Shown piece by piece: positions 1 to 7,021 of a DNA stretch of 8,692 nt; the first letter of the stretch is position 1, and each line of letters starts with the position of its first letter. Position numbers and translations under genes: made by a program. The DNA is taken from the NCBI GenBank assembly GCA_023445955.1, contig JAEXJH010000145.1:1-8692 (forward strand), in the 5' to 3' direction. This stretch comes from Pseudomonadota bacterium. GTDB lineage: Bacteria; Pseudomonadota; Alphaproteobacteria; Caulobacterales; Caulobacteraceae. The notes below the pieces were generated by a model. That model ran no database searches. It had not been told where the DNA came from and was given only the letters and a program-made list of their open reading frames with translations.

Positions 1-384
1 GCGCCGACGGACGCACAGAAGGCCGCGGCCCTGGCCGCTCTGCCCGCGCCGTACAACACCGGCGACCTATCGAACGGCCAGAGCAAGTTCGCCTTCTGCC
101 GCTCGTGCCACACCGCCACCGAGGGCGGCCCGGATCTGACCGGTCCCAACCTCTATGGCGTGTTCGGCCGCAAGGCCGGCTCCAAGCCGGGCTACACCTA
201 TTCGCAAGCGGTCCAGAACGCCGGCTTCACCTGGGACGCCGAGCACCTGGACAAGTGGCTGACCGACCCGCGCGGCTTCATGCCGGGCACCAAGATGACC
301 TTCGCCGGCATCCACGATCCCAAGGACCGGATCGACCTGATCGCCTATCTGAAGGTCGAGACGGGCTACAAGCCGGCGCCGTAG
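1..384 (+). CDS. Class I cytochrome c (mitochondrial/c2-like), 5'-truncated by the window
   Basis: A monohaem electron carrier expected in the periplasm or tethered to the membrane, shuttling electrons between respiratory complexes. The reading frame is open from base 1 and gives 127 residues before TAG; the start and any signal peptide or lipobox lie outside the window. The haem-binding CRSCH is at residues 33-37 of the fragment (bases 97-111). Downstream are the family's hallmarks: a TGPNLYGVFGRKAG stretch, a PGY-x-YS segment, then PGTKMTFAGI with the axial methionine at residue 99 (bases 295-297), and a C-terminal helix DLIAYLK. This order closely matches mitochondrial cytochrome c and bacterial c2. 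The first ~20 residues are Ala/Pro-rich and look like a linker after a signal or anchor. The next gene starts 2 nt after the stop, so co-transcription is likely. Family is secure; redox partner unknown. Confidence 0.93.
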   Translation, partial: APTDAQKAAALAALPAPYNTGDLSNGQSKFAFCRSCHTATEGGPDLTGPNLYGVFGRKAGSKPGYTYSQAVQNAGFTWDAEHLDKWLTDPRGFMPGTKMTFAGIHDPKDRIDLIAYLKVETGYKPAP

Positions 385-386
385 CG

Positions 387-770
387 ATGCGCCCGGCCCC
401 GCCAGAGGTAGAGGCGCTGGTTCAGCGCCTCTACGACGCCAACCACAGGCGCGACTTCGAGGCGTTCCGCGCCCTGGTCACGCCGCAGCTGGAATGGCCG
501 GACCTGACGCGGGGCGGCTGGCTGGCGACGCCGGAACAGGTCCGCGACTACTGGACCTATAACGACGCCTCGATCCGCGTGGAGCTGACCCCGGTAGAGG
601 TCTACGTCACCGATGACGGCCACATCCTGGTCGACGCCAATCTCGTCATCTGGAACCACGCCGGCCGGCTGTGGTCGGACATGTGCGTGCGGCATTGTTA
701 CACGCTCCAAGACGGACTCTTCTGGCGCATGGATGTCGTTTCCAGGGAGGAAACGGATCCAGGCTCATGA
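387..770 (+). CDS. SnoaL-like / NTF2-superfamily protein, paralogue 1
   Basis: A 127-residue protein with the alpha+beta cone pattern of the SnoaL/NTF2-like fold. An N-terminal helix (about residues 7-30, with N19 and D23 in a N-x3-D-x-E-A motif) is followed by a W37-P38-D39 strand, a short helix (residues 49-56) and three or four C-terminal strands. The motif W96-x-D98-x6-Y105-x4-G110-L111 recurs with the same spacing in the next two genes. Members of this superfamily include isomerases, hydrolases, binding proteins and domains of unknown role, so no reaction can be named. The ATG at 387 is chosen because it lies 2 nt after the cytochrome stop; the same frame is open further upstream, but that part overlaps the cytochrome out of frame. 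No strong Shine-Dalgarno is visible, which suits translational coupling. Its TGA overlaps the next ATG. It has no signal peptide and is probably cytoplasmic. Confidence 0.85.
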   Translation: MRPAPPEVEALVQRLYDANHRRDFEAFRALVTPQLEWPDLTRGGWLATPEQVRDYWTYNDASIRVELTPVEVYVTDDGHILVDANLVIWNHAGRLWSDMCVRHCYTLQDGLFWRMDVVSREETDPGS

Positions 771-1150
771 CGCCGCCAATGACGGGGGACGAAGATCGCA
801 TCGCTGAGCTGCACGCGGCCATCAACGCCCGCGACCTCGAAGCGGCCGTCGCCTGCTACGCGCCGGACGCCCGCTTCGCGGACGGCCTGGAAGGCGGTGT
901 GATCCAGGGCCACGACGCCATCCGCGCCCATTTCATCCACCTGTTCGAGGCCATCCGGATCGAGCTTGCGGTGATCAGGCTGAGCCGCCTGCCCGACGGA
1001 CGGTTGCGCGCCCGCCTGCAGGTGGTGGCGCGAGGTCCCCGCGGCGGCCTCTGGCAGGACGACGCGCTCACGGTCTGGTATCGTTTCGAACGAGGGCTGA
1101 TCGTCGAGCAGGAGCTCGATGACAGCGGCCGGGACCAAGAGACGCCATGA
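767..1150 (+). CDS. SnoaL-like / NTF2-superfamily protein, paralogue 2
   Basis: Also 127 residues, and built like the gene before it. The N-terminal helix contains N20-A-R-D23-L-E-A-A, the middle helix is G48-H-D-A-I-R-A-H-F (the common SnoaL_2 'G-x-x-A-I' region), and the strand region has W96-x-D98-x6-Y105-x4-G110-L111. These motif residues fall at exactly the same positions as in paralogue 1. The start at 767 is chosen because it makes an ATGA overlap with the preceding stop. A GGAGG at 746-750 lies 16 nt upstream, rather far, so the in-frame ATG at 779 or simple re-initiation are alternatives. The open frame extends to 671 but would then overlap paralogue 1 needlessly. No signal peptide or membrane segment is seen. 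No substrate can be assigned. It may pair with its neighbours, since the fold commonly dimerises, but that is inference. Confidence 0.85.
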   Translation: MTPPMTGDEDRIAELHAAINARDLEAAVACYAPDARFADGLEGGVIQGHDAIRAHFIHLFEAIRIELAVIRLSRLPDGRLRARLQVVARGPRGGLWQDDALTVWYRFERGLIVEQELDDSGRDQETP

Positions 1151-1503
1151 GCACGCTGCAGGCCGTGCTGGACGAGGCTTTCGAGGCCTTCAACGCGCAC
1201 GACATGCCGCGCCTGCGTCCGCTGTTCCACGACGAGATCACCTGGCCCAATACGCTGGACGATGGTGCCGCTCCCGTCGGCAAGGAGGCGGTGCTGGCCT
1301 ATTTCGCCCGCATCTTCGCGACCATCATCCCCAACATCCAGCTGATCGAAATCCTCGAGGAAACGGCCGACGCCCTGACCATCGAGGTGCAGTACTCGGT
1401 CGAGAGCCCAGACGGCCACATCTGGACGGACACCCGCGCGCGACTGATCTACCACTTCCGCGACGGGCTGCTGTGCGGCCAGACGATCCTGGACGGGTAC
1501 TAG
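1147..1503 (+). CDS. SnoaL-like / NTF2-superfamily protein, paralogue 3
   Basis: A 118-residue member of the same fold. The N-terminal helix has N16-A-H-D19, followed by W33-P34-N35 (compare W-P-D in paralogue 1), a middle helix G45-K-E-A-V-L-A-Y-F, and W93-x-D95-x6-Y102-x4-G107-L108. The spacing within that last motif is identical to the two preceding genes. The start is joined to the previous stop by an ATGA overlap (1147-1150), the second in this cluster. The stop TAG (1501-1503) overlaps the stop of the convergent E1-like gene, so there is no intergenic space for a terminator at the end of the operon. Function unknown; it is probably cytoplasmic, as no signal or transmembrane segment is present. 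Gene existence is strongly supported by coupling, family pattern and codon bias. Confidence 0.87.
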   Translation: MSTLQAVLDEAFEAFNAHDMPRLRPLFHDEITWPNTLDDGAAPVGKEAVLAYFARIFATIIPNIQLIEILEETADALTIEVQYSVESPDGHIWTDTRARLIYHFRDGLLCGQTILDGY

Positions 1504-3863
1504 GCCAGCAAGTCCGCCACAGCGTCGAGGATGGCTTCCGCGTCCAGACGGTACTTGCCGTAGAGATCCGGCAGGTCGCCGGACTGGCCGAACGTTTCCA
1601 GGCCAAGCGCTCGCACGCGCTGGCCGCGCACCGAGCCCAGCCATGACAGAGCTAGCGGCGCGCCATCGGTCAGGGTGACGAGGCCCGCGTCGCGGTCCAG
1701 CGGCGCCAGCAGGGTCTCGATGGTCGAAGCCCGAGCGCCCTCCCCTGTCCAGCGGGCGCGGCCCGAGGCGGTCCAGTTGCGGTGCAGCACATCGGCCGAG
1801 GTGACGGCCAGCAGGCCGGCCTCGGGCATGTCCTCGGCCAGCGCCTCGCACGCCGCCAGAGCCTCGGGCGCCAGCGCGCCACTGTAGACCAAGGCCAGGC
1901 GCGAACCCGGCGCGGGAGGCTTCAGCCAATAGGCCCCGTCGATCACGCCCTGGCGCCAGGCGTCGTCGGTGCGTTCGGGCTGGTCGAGGACGCGGGTCGA
2001 CAGGCGCAGATAGGTCGAGCAGCCGTCCTTGGCCTGGATGCGGTCGAAGGCGTGGGCCATCAGCACCGCCGTCTCGTCGGCGAAGGCCGGCTCGTAGGTG
2101 TCCAGGCCCGGCTGGGCCATGCCGATGACCGGCGCATTGATCGACTGGTGCGCGCCGCCCTCCGGGGCCAGGGTCAGGCCCGACGGCGTGGCGACCAGCA
2201 GGAAGCGGGCGTCCTGGTAACAAGCGTAGTTCAGGGCGTCGAGACCCCGGGCGATGAAGGGATCGTACAGCGTGCCGACCGGGAACAGCCGCTCGCCGAA
2301 CAGCGGACCGGTCAGGCCCAGCGCCGCCAGGGCGATGAACAGGTTGTTCTCGGCGATGCCCAACTCGACGTGCTGGCCGGTCTCGGCCTTGGACCAGACC
2401 TGGGCCGAGGGGATGCGGCGGCGCTTGAAGACGTCCTCGTGGGCGCGGCGCTGGAAGACGCCCCGACGGTTCACGAAGCCGCCCAGGTTCGTCGACACTG
2501 TCACGTCCGGCGAAGTGGTGACCACGTGGCCGGCGAAGTCGTCCTTCCGCGCGGCGATCTCGAACATCACTTTGCCGAAGGCGGCCTGGGTCGACTGCTC
2601 GCCGTCGTTCTTGCCGCCGGTCACCGCCGCCAGCAGCTCGTCGGCGGTCGGGGTCTGGATGAGCGGGGCGTCGTGGTTGCGCTCGACCTCGGCGGCGAAC
2701 GGGGCGCGGGCGACGAGACCTTTAAGCGCCGTACGCTCGGCGGCCGACAGGCCCGACAGCGGGTCCCACTCCTCGCCCTCGACGACACCCAGGCGCTCGC
2801 GCAGCTCGGCGATCTGGGCCGGGGTCATCAGGCCGGCGTGGTTGTCCTTGTGGCCCTGGAACGGCAGGCGCAGGCCCTTGACGGTGTAGGCGATGAAGAA
2901 GCGCGGCCGGTCGTCCTGCCCCGCCTTCTCGAAGGCCTCCAGCAGGGTCTCCAGGCAGTGGCCGCCCAGTTCGGTCATGAGTTCGGCCAGGTCGACGTCC
3001 TTGTAGGACGTGATCAACTCCAGGGTCTTGGGGCTATCGGCCAGGTCCGTCGTCAGCCGTTCCCGCCACGCCGCGCCGCCCTGATAGCTCAGCGCCGCGA
3101 ACAAGTCGTTGGGCGCGGTCTCGATCCATTCGTGCAGTTTGTCGCCGCCCGGCTTGGCGAAGGCCTCGCGCTGGCGCTTGGACCACTTCAGCGTCTCGAC
3201 CTGCCAGCCGGCGGCCTCGAAGATCTCGCCATAGCGGGTGAACATCCGGTCCTGGGTGGTCGCGTCCAGGCTCTGGCGGTTGTAGTCCACGATCCACCAG
3301 GTGTTGCGGATGTCGTGCTTGCAGGCCTCGATCAGGGCTTCGTAGATGTTGCCCTCGTCCAGCTCGGCGTCGCCCAGCAGCGAGATCATCCGGCCCATCT
3401 TCTCGGGCTTCACCGAGCCGCGCGCGGCCAGGTAGTCCTGGGCCAGCGAGGCGAAGGCGGTCATGGCCACGCCCAGGCCGACCGAGCCCGTCGAGAAGTC
3501 GATGTCGTCCACGTCCTTGGTGCGCGAGGGATAGGACTGCGCCCCGCCCAGCGCCCTGAAGCGCTGTAGATTGTCGAGCGTCTGGCGGCCGAACAGGTGC
3601 TGGATGGCGTGGAAGATCGGGCTGGCGTGCGGCTTGACCGCCACCCGGTCCTGCGGCCGCAGCGCCTTCATGTAGAGCGCGGTCAGGATGGTGGCGCACG
3701 AGGCGCTGGACGCCTGGTGTCCGCCGACCTTCAGGCCGTCGCGGCTTTCACGGATATGGTTGGCGTTGTGGATGGTCCACGACGCCAGCCAGAGAATCCG
3801 TTCCTCGAGACGGCGCAGCAGAGCGATTTCCTGCCGCTTGGCCGTCAGAGAGCCGTCAGCCAT
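1500..3863 (-). CDS. AceE-like (homodimeric-type) 2-oxoacid dehydrogenase E1 / transketolase-family TPP enzyme
   Basis: A 787-residue thiamine-diphosphate enzyme, expected to be cytoplasmic and to decarboxylate a 2-oxoacid or transfer a ketol unit. Features in order: GGHQASSAS (residues 47-55); KPHASPIFHAIQHLFGR (77-93), matching AceE's H-x-SP...A...L-GR cofactor-loop region; a SYPS...D-FSTGSVGLG block (110-131); the Mg/TPP motif GDAELDEG (164-171) ending at N195; TVKG (327-330); the pyrimidine-domain catalytic glutamate E504 in ELGIAENN; APEGGAHQS (566-574); and a C-terminal AceE-like LETFGQSGDLPDLY (755-768). It is about 100 residues shorter than enterobacterial AceE. The third residue of the usual GDG is alanine; the metal aspartate D165 is kept. 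The ATG at 3863 follows GAGGA closely and lies 14 nt behind the pump gene. No E2 or E3 partner is in the window, so the substrate, and whether it acts in a complex, are open. Plain 'transketolase' is the likely automatic label. Confidence 0.85.
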   Translation of the reverse strand: MADGSLTAKRQEIALLRRLEERILWLASWTIHNANHIRESRDGLKVGGHQASSASCATILTALYMKALRPQDRVAVKPHASPIFHAIQHLFGRQTLDNLQRFRALGGAQSYPSRTKDVDDIDFSTGSVGLGVAMTAFASLAQDYLAARGSVKPEKMGRMISLLGDAELDEGNIYEALIEACKHDIRNTWWIVDYNRQSLDATTQDRMFTRYGEIFEAAGWQVETLKWSKRQREAFAKPGGDKLHEWIETAPNDLFAALSYQGGAAWRERLTTDLADSPKTLELITSYKDVDLAELMTELGGHCLETLLEAFEKAGQDDRPRFFIAYTVKGLRLPFQGHKDNHAGLMTPAQIAELRERLGVVEGEEWDPLSGLSAAERTALKGLVARAPFAAEVERNHDAPLIQTPTADELLAAVTGGKNDGEQSTQAAFGKVMFEIAARKDDFAGHVVTTSPDVTVSTNLGGFVNRRGVFQRRAHEDVFKRRRIPSAQVWSKAETGQHVELGIAENNLFIALAALGLTGPLFGERLFPVGTLYDPFIARGLDALNYACYQDARFLLVATPSGLTLAPEGGAHQSINAPVIGMAQPGLDTYEPAFADETAVLMAHAFDRIQAKDGCSTYLRLSTRVLDQPERTDDAWRQGVIDGAYWLKPPAPGSRLALVYSGALAPEALAACEALAEDMPEAGLLAVTSADVLHRNWTASGRARWTGEGARASTIETLLAPLDRDAGLVTLTDGAPLALSWLGSVRGQRVRALGLETFGQSGDLPDLYGKYRLDAEAILDAVADLLA

Positions 3864-3891
3864 GCTTCCTCACCGGTTTACGCCGGTGAGG
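3864..3891 (-). promoter_or_regulatory. Ribosome binding site of the E1-like gene held in a 9-bp hairpin overlapping the pump stop codon
   Basis: On the minus strand the arms CCTCACCGG (3891-3883) and CCGGTGAGG (3876-3868) pair perfectly over 9 bp around a 6-nt loop, CGTAAA. The loop contains the pump's TAA stop (3880-3878). The 3' arm carries the GAGG of the E1-like Shine-Dalgarno, 4 nt before the ATG. A ribosome finishing the pump would cover and melt the hairpin, exposing the site, so translation of the second gene would depend on the first. No T-run follows the stem, which argues against a Rho-independent terminator. The structure is seen in the sequence; the coupling role is inferred. 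Confidence 0.6.
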
Positions 3892-6800
3892 TTTGCCCCT
3901 CACCGCTCTTCTCGCGGGCTTCATACTCTTCGATCTGGCGCGCCGTCCACTCCGGCGACTTCGTAAAGCGCGCGAGCAGGTCATAGAACACCGGAACGAT
4001 GAAGAGCGTCAGCAGGGTCGCGAAGATCGAGCCCATGAAGATGACCGAGCCGATCGTCTTGCGGCTGCCCGCGCCAGCGCCCGCCCACAGCATCAGCGGC
4101 AGGGCGCCCATGGCGGCCGAGATCGAGGTCATGATGATCGGACGCAGGCGCAGGGCCGCCGCCTCGATCACCGCCTCGCGCACGGTCAGGCCTTCGTCGC
4201 GCAGCTGGTTGGCGAACTCGACGATCAGGATGCCGTTCTTGGTGGCGATGCCGATCAGGATGATCAGGCCGATCTGGCTGTAGGTGTTGATGGTCGAACC
4301 CATCACCAGCAGGCCAAACAGCCCGCCCAGCGCCGCCAGCGGCACGGTCAGCATGATCACGGCCGGGTGGATCCAGCTTTCGAACTGCGCGGCCAGCACC
4401 AGGAACACCAGAAGCAGGGCCAGGCCGAAGGCGATGGCGATACCGCCCGAGCCTTCCAGGTAGTCCTTGGCCTGGCCGCCCCATTTGATGCTGATGCCGG
4501 GCGTCGGACGCTGGTCGGCTTCCTCGCGTAGGAAGCGCACGGCGTCCTCGACGGTGTAGCCGGGGTTCAGCTGGGTGGTCAGGGTGACCGAGCGCAGGCG
4601 GTCGACGCGCGGGCGGTCCGGGGTGTCGCCGCGAAGCTGCGTGGTCACCACGGTCGACAGCGGCACAAGCGCGCCGGAGCTGGTGCGGACGTTCAGCCGG
4701 TTCAGGTCCTCGACGCTGCGACGCTGGTCGAGATTGGTCTGCAGGATGACGTCATATTCCTGGCCGTTCTTGATGTAGGTCGTGGCCCGGCGCGAACCGA
4801 ACATCGTCTCCAGCGCCCGCCCGATCGACTGGGCCGAGACGCCCAGCGTGGCAGCCTTGTCCTGGTCGATCTGCACCGACAGGCGCGGCGAGGTCGGCTC
4901 ATAATCGAGACGCGGACGGGCGAACCCCGGATTGCCTTGCGCGTCGGCCAGGATCGGCTTCAGCCACTCGGCCAGCTGGACGTAGTCGTTGCCGACGGCG
5001 ATCAGGTCGACATTGGTGCCGCCGCCCCCGCCGCCACCGCCGCCCCGCTGGAACGGACCGCGCACGCTGGCCACGGCCCGCACGCTGGTGATCTTGGAGA
5101 GGTCCTTGTTCAGCTCGGCGGCCACCTCGTCGGCGGTCTTCTTGCGCTCGCCCCAGGGCTTCATCACGACGACGCTGTTGCCGCTGTTGAACGAGTTGCC
5201 GCCAAAGCGCGGGATGGTCAGCAGGATGCGCTCGGCGACGCCTTCCTGGCGGTACTTGTCGACGATCTTCTCGACCTTCAGGCCGATGCCCAGGGTGTAG
5301 TCGTAGCCGGCGCCTTCCGGGCCGTTGATGGCCACGTCGACCCGGCCGCGGTCTTCCGGCGGCACCAGCTCCTTGGGCAGGCTGACGAACAGCAGGGCTG
5401 CGAAGCCGGCCAGCACCACCACCAGCACGCCGGCGATCGCCGCCGACCAGCCGCCCAGGATGCCTTCCAGCGACGCCCGGTACGAGTTCTTCAGCGCGTC
5501 CATCGCCCGGTCGACCCGCTTGGCCAGCCAGCCCTCGCCATGCGCGGGCTTCAGCAGCTTGGAGGCCATCATCGGCGACAGCGACAGAGCCAGCAGGGCC
5601 GAGAAGGCGACGGCGGCGGCGATGGCCACGGCCAGCTCGACGAACAGGCGGCCGATATAGCCGGGCAGGAACATCAGCGGGGCGAACACCGAGATCAGCA
5701 CGATCGTGGTGGCGACGACGGCGAAGAACACTTGGCGGGTGCCGCGCTCGGCGGCGACCAGGGCCGGCTCGCCCTCGTCCACCCGGCGCTGGATGTTCTC
5801 GACCACGACGATGGCGTCGTCGACGACCAGGCCGACGGCCAGCACCAAGGCCAGCAGGGTCAGAAGGTTCAGCGAGAAGCCCAGCGGCGCCAGGACGATG
5901 AAGGTCGACAGGATGCAGATCGGCGCGACGATCGAGGGGATCATGGCCGAGCGCCAGCTGCCCAGGAAGATCAGGTTGACCAGCACGACCAGGCCGATCG
6001 ACATGGCCATGGTGATCCACACCTCGTGGATGGCCTCGGCGGTGAACACCGAGTTGTCCACGGCCACGACCATCTTGGTGCCGGGCGGCAGGCTTTCGTT
6101 GATGAGGTCGACTTCCTTGCGGACGGCCTCGGAGATGGCGACGTCGTTGGCTTGCGACTGACGCGTCAGGCCGATGCCGACCTGGTCGACGCCGTTGCCG
6201 CGGAACAGACGACGGCGCTCGTCGGCGCCTTCCTCGATGCGGGCCACGTCGCCTAGCCGCAGCACGAAGCCGGAGCTGTCGGCCGCACGCAGCGGCAGGC
6301 GGGCGAAATCCTCGGGCTTGGAATAGCTGCGCGCCACGCGGATCGTGTAGTCCTTGGCGCTGCTTTCCAGCGAACCGGCCGGCAGTTCCAGGTTCTGGGC
6401 GTTCAGCGCGCTCTCGACGTCGTCGACCGAGATCCCGCGCGCGGCCATCTGGTTGGCGTCCAGCCAGATGCGCATGGCGTAGATCTTGGCCCCGAACAGG
6501 TTGGCCTGGGCCACGCCGTCGATAGTCGACATCCGCTCGACCAGGTAGCGGTCGGCATAGTCGGCCAGCTGCAGCGGATCCAGCGTGGTCGAGGTCAGGT
6601 TCAGGATGATGATCGGCGAGGCGTCGGCGTTGGCCTTGGCGATCTGCGGCGGGTCGGCCTGGTCGGGCAGATTGGCCGTCACCCGGCTGACGGCGTCGCG
6701 CACGTCGTTGGCGGCCGCGTCCAGGTCGCGGTCGAGGTTGAAGGTGATGGTGATCTGCGAGCGGCCGTCACGGCTGCTGGAGTTCACGCGGTCGATGCCC

Positions 6801-7021
6801 TGGATGCCGGCCACCTGGCGCTCGATCACCTGAGTGATGCGCTCTTCGATGACTTCGGCCGAGGCGCCGCGATAGCTGGTCGAGATCGACACCACGGGCG
6901 GATCGACGCTGGGCAGCTCGCGGATCGGCAGCGAGGTGTAGGCCGCCAGGCCGATGACGCAGAGAATGATCGCCGCGACGGCGGCGAAGACCGGACGACG
7001 GACGGAAAGGTCGGACAGCAT
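3878..7021 (-). CDS. RND-family (HAE1 / AcrB-MexF type) multidrug efflux pump, inner-membrane permease
   Basis: A 1047-residue proton-driven exporter, full length for the family, acting as the inner-membrane trimer of a tripartite pump. The N-terminus MLSDLSVRRPVFA runs into transmembrane helix 1. The first porter domain is about residues 30-335, followed by helices 2-6. TM4 carries the proton-relay pair D401-D402 in GLVVDDAIVVVENIQRR. A second TM segment (about 525-547) precedes the second porter domain, and the C-terminal helices from about 860 carry the TM10 lysine K928 in GIATKNGILIVEFAN. A switch-loop-like segment is RFGGNSFNSGN (605-615). Nine consecutive glycines at 660-668 are unusual. 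The ATG shares one base with the adaptor's TGA (TGATG), so the two are coupled. Substrates cannot be predicted. The C-terminal tail is charged and cytoplasmic, ending TSPA, whose codons form one arm of the hairpin before the next gene. Confidence 0.97.
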   Translation of the reverse strand: MLSDLSVRRPVFAAVAAIILCVIGLAAYTSLPIRELPSVDPPVVSISTSYRGASAEVIEERITQVIERQVAGIQGIDRVNSSSRDGRSQITITFNLDRDLDAAANDVRDAVSRVTANLPDQADPPQIAKANADASPIIILNLTSTTLDPLQLADYADRYLVERMSTIDGVAQANLFGAKIYAMRIWLDANQMAARGISVDDVESALNAQNLELPAGSLESSAKDYTIRVARSYSKPEDFARLPLRAADSSGFVLRLGDVARIEEGADERRRLFRGNGVDQVGIGLTRQSQANDVAISEAVRKEVDLINESLPPGTKMVVAVDNSVFTAEAIHEVWITMAMSIGLVVLVNLIFLGSWRSAMIPSIVAPICILSTFIVLAPLGFSLNLLTLLALVLAVGLVVDDAIVVVENIQRRVDEGEPALVAAERGTRQVFFAVVATTIVLISVFAPLMFLPGYIGRLFVELAVAIAAAVAFSALLALSLSPMMASKLLKPAHGEGWLAKRVDRAMDALKNSYRASLEGILGGWSAAIAGVLVVVLAGFAALLFVSLPKELVPPEDRGRVDVAINGPEGAGYDYTLGIGLKVEKIVDKYRQEGVAERILLTIPRFGGNSFNSGNSVVVMKPWGERKKTADEVAAELNKDLSKITSVRAVASVRGPFQRGGGGGGGGGTNVDLIAVGNDYVQLAEWLKPILADAQGNPGFARPRLDYEPTSPRLSVQIDQDKAATLGVSAQSIGRALETMFGSRRATTYIKNGQEYDVILQTNLDQRRSVEDLNRLNVRTSSGALVPLSTVVTTQLRGDTPDRPRVDRLRSVTLTTQLNPGYTVEDAVRFLREEADQRPTPGISIKWGGQAKDYLEGSGGIAIAFGLALLLVFLVLAAQFESWIHPAVIMLTVPLAALGGLFGLLVMGSTINTYSQIGLIILIGIATKNGILIVEFANQLRDEGLTVREAVIEAAALRLRPIIMTSISAAMGALPLMLWAGAGAGSRKTIGSVIFMGSIFATLLTLFIVPVFYDLLARFTKSPEWTARQIEEYEAREKSGEGQTSPA

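Noticed and set aside
105..386. Upstream extension of the first SnoaL-like frame into the cytochrome gene
   Set aside because: The extension is Arg-rich and out of frame with a clear cytochrome c; the ATG at 387 fits the family's N-terminus.
1567..1583. Inverted repeat TCCGGC-AGGTC-GCCGGA as a terminator for the plus-strand operon
   Set aside because: Only 6 bp with no T-run, and it sits inside the E1-like coding region, where such GC-rich repeats are expected by chance.
856..2223. 455-codon minus-strand frame crossing the convergent junction
   Set aside because: It overlaps real genes on both sides in shadow frames and has Arg/Pro/Gly-rich composition without motifs.
1782..3569. 595-codon plus-strand open frame opposite the E1-like gene
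   Set aside because: Antisense shadow in GC-rich DNA: composition is dominated by R, G, A, Q and D, with no recognisable domain, and it lies fully opposite a gene with many conserved motifs.
3868..3891. The 9-bp hairpin as a Rho-independent terminator
   Set aside because: Neither strand has a proper T-run after the stem (the plus strand shows only TTT then GCCCC), and it lies between two closely spaced same-strand genes.
4937..6256. 439-codon plus-strand open frame opposite the RND pump
   Set aside because: Low-complexity H/D/Q/G/R composition, no family pattern, and completely antisense to a well-conserved pump.
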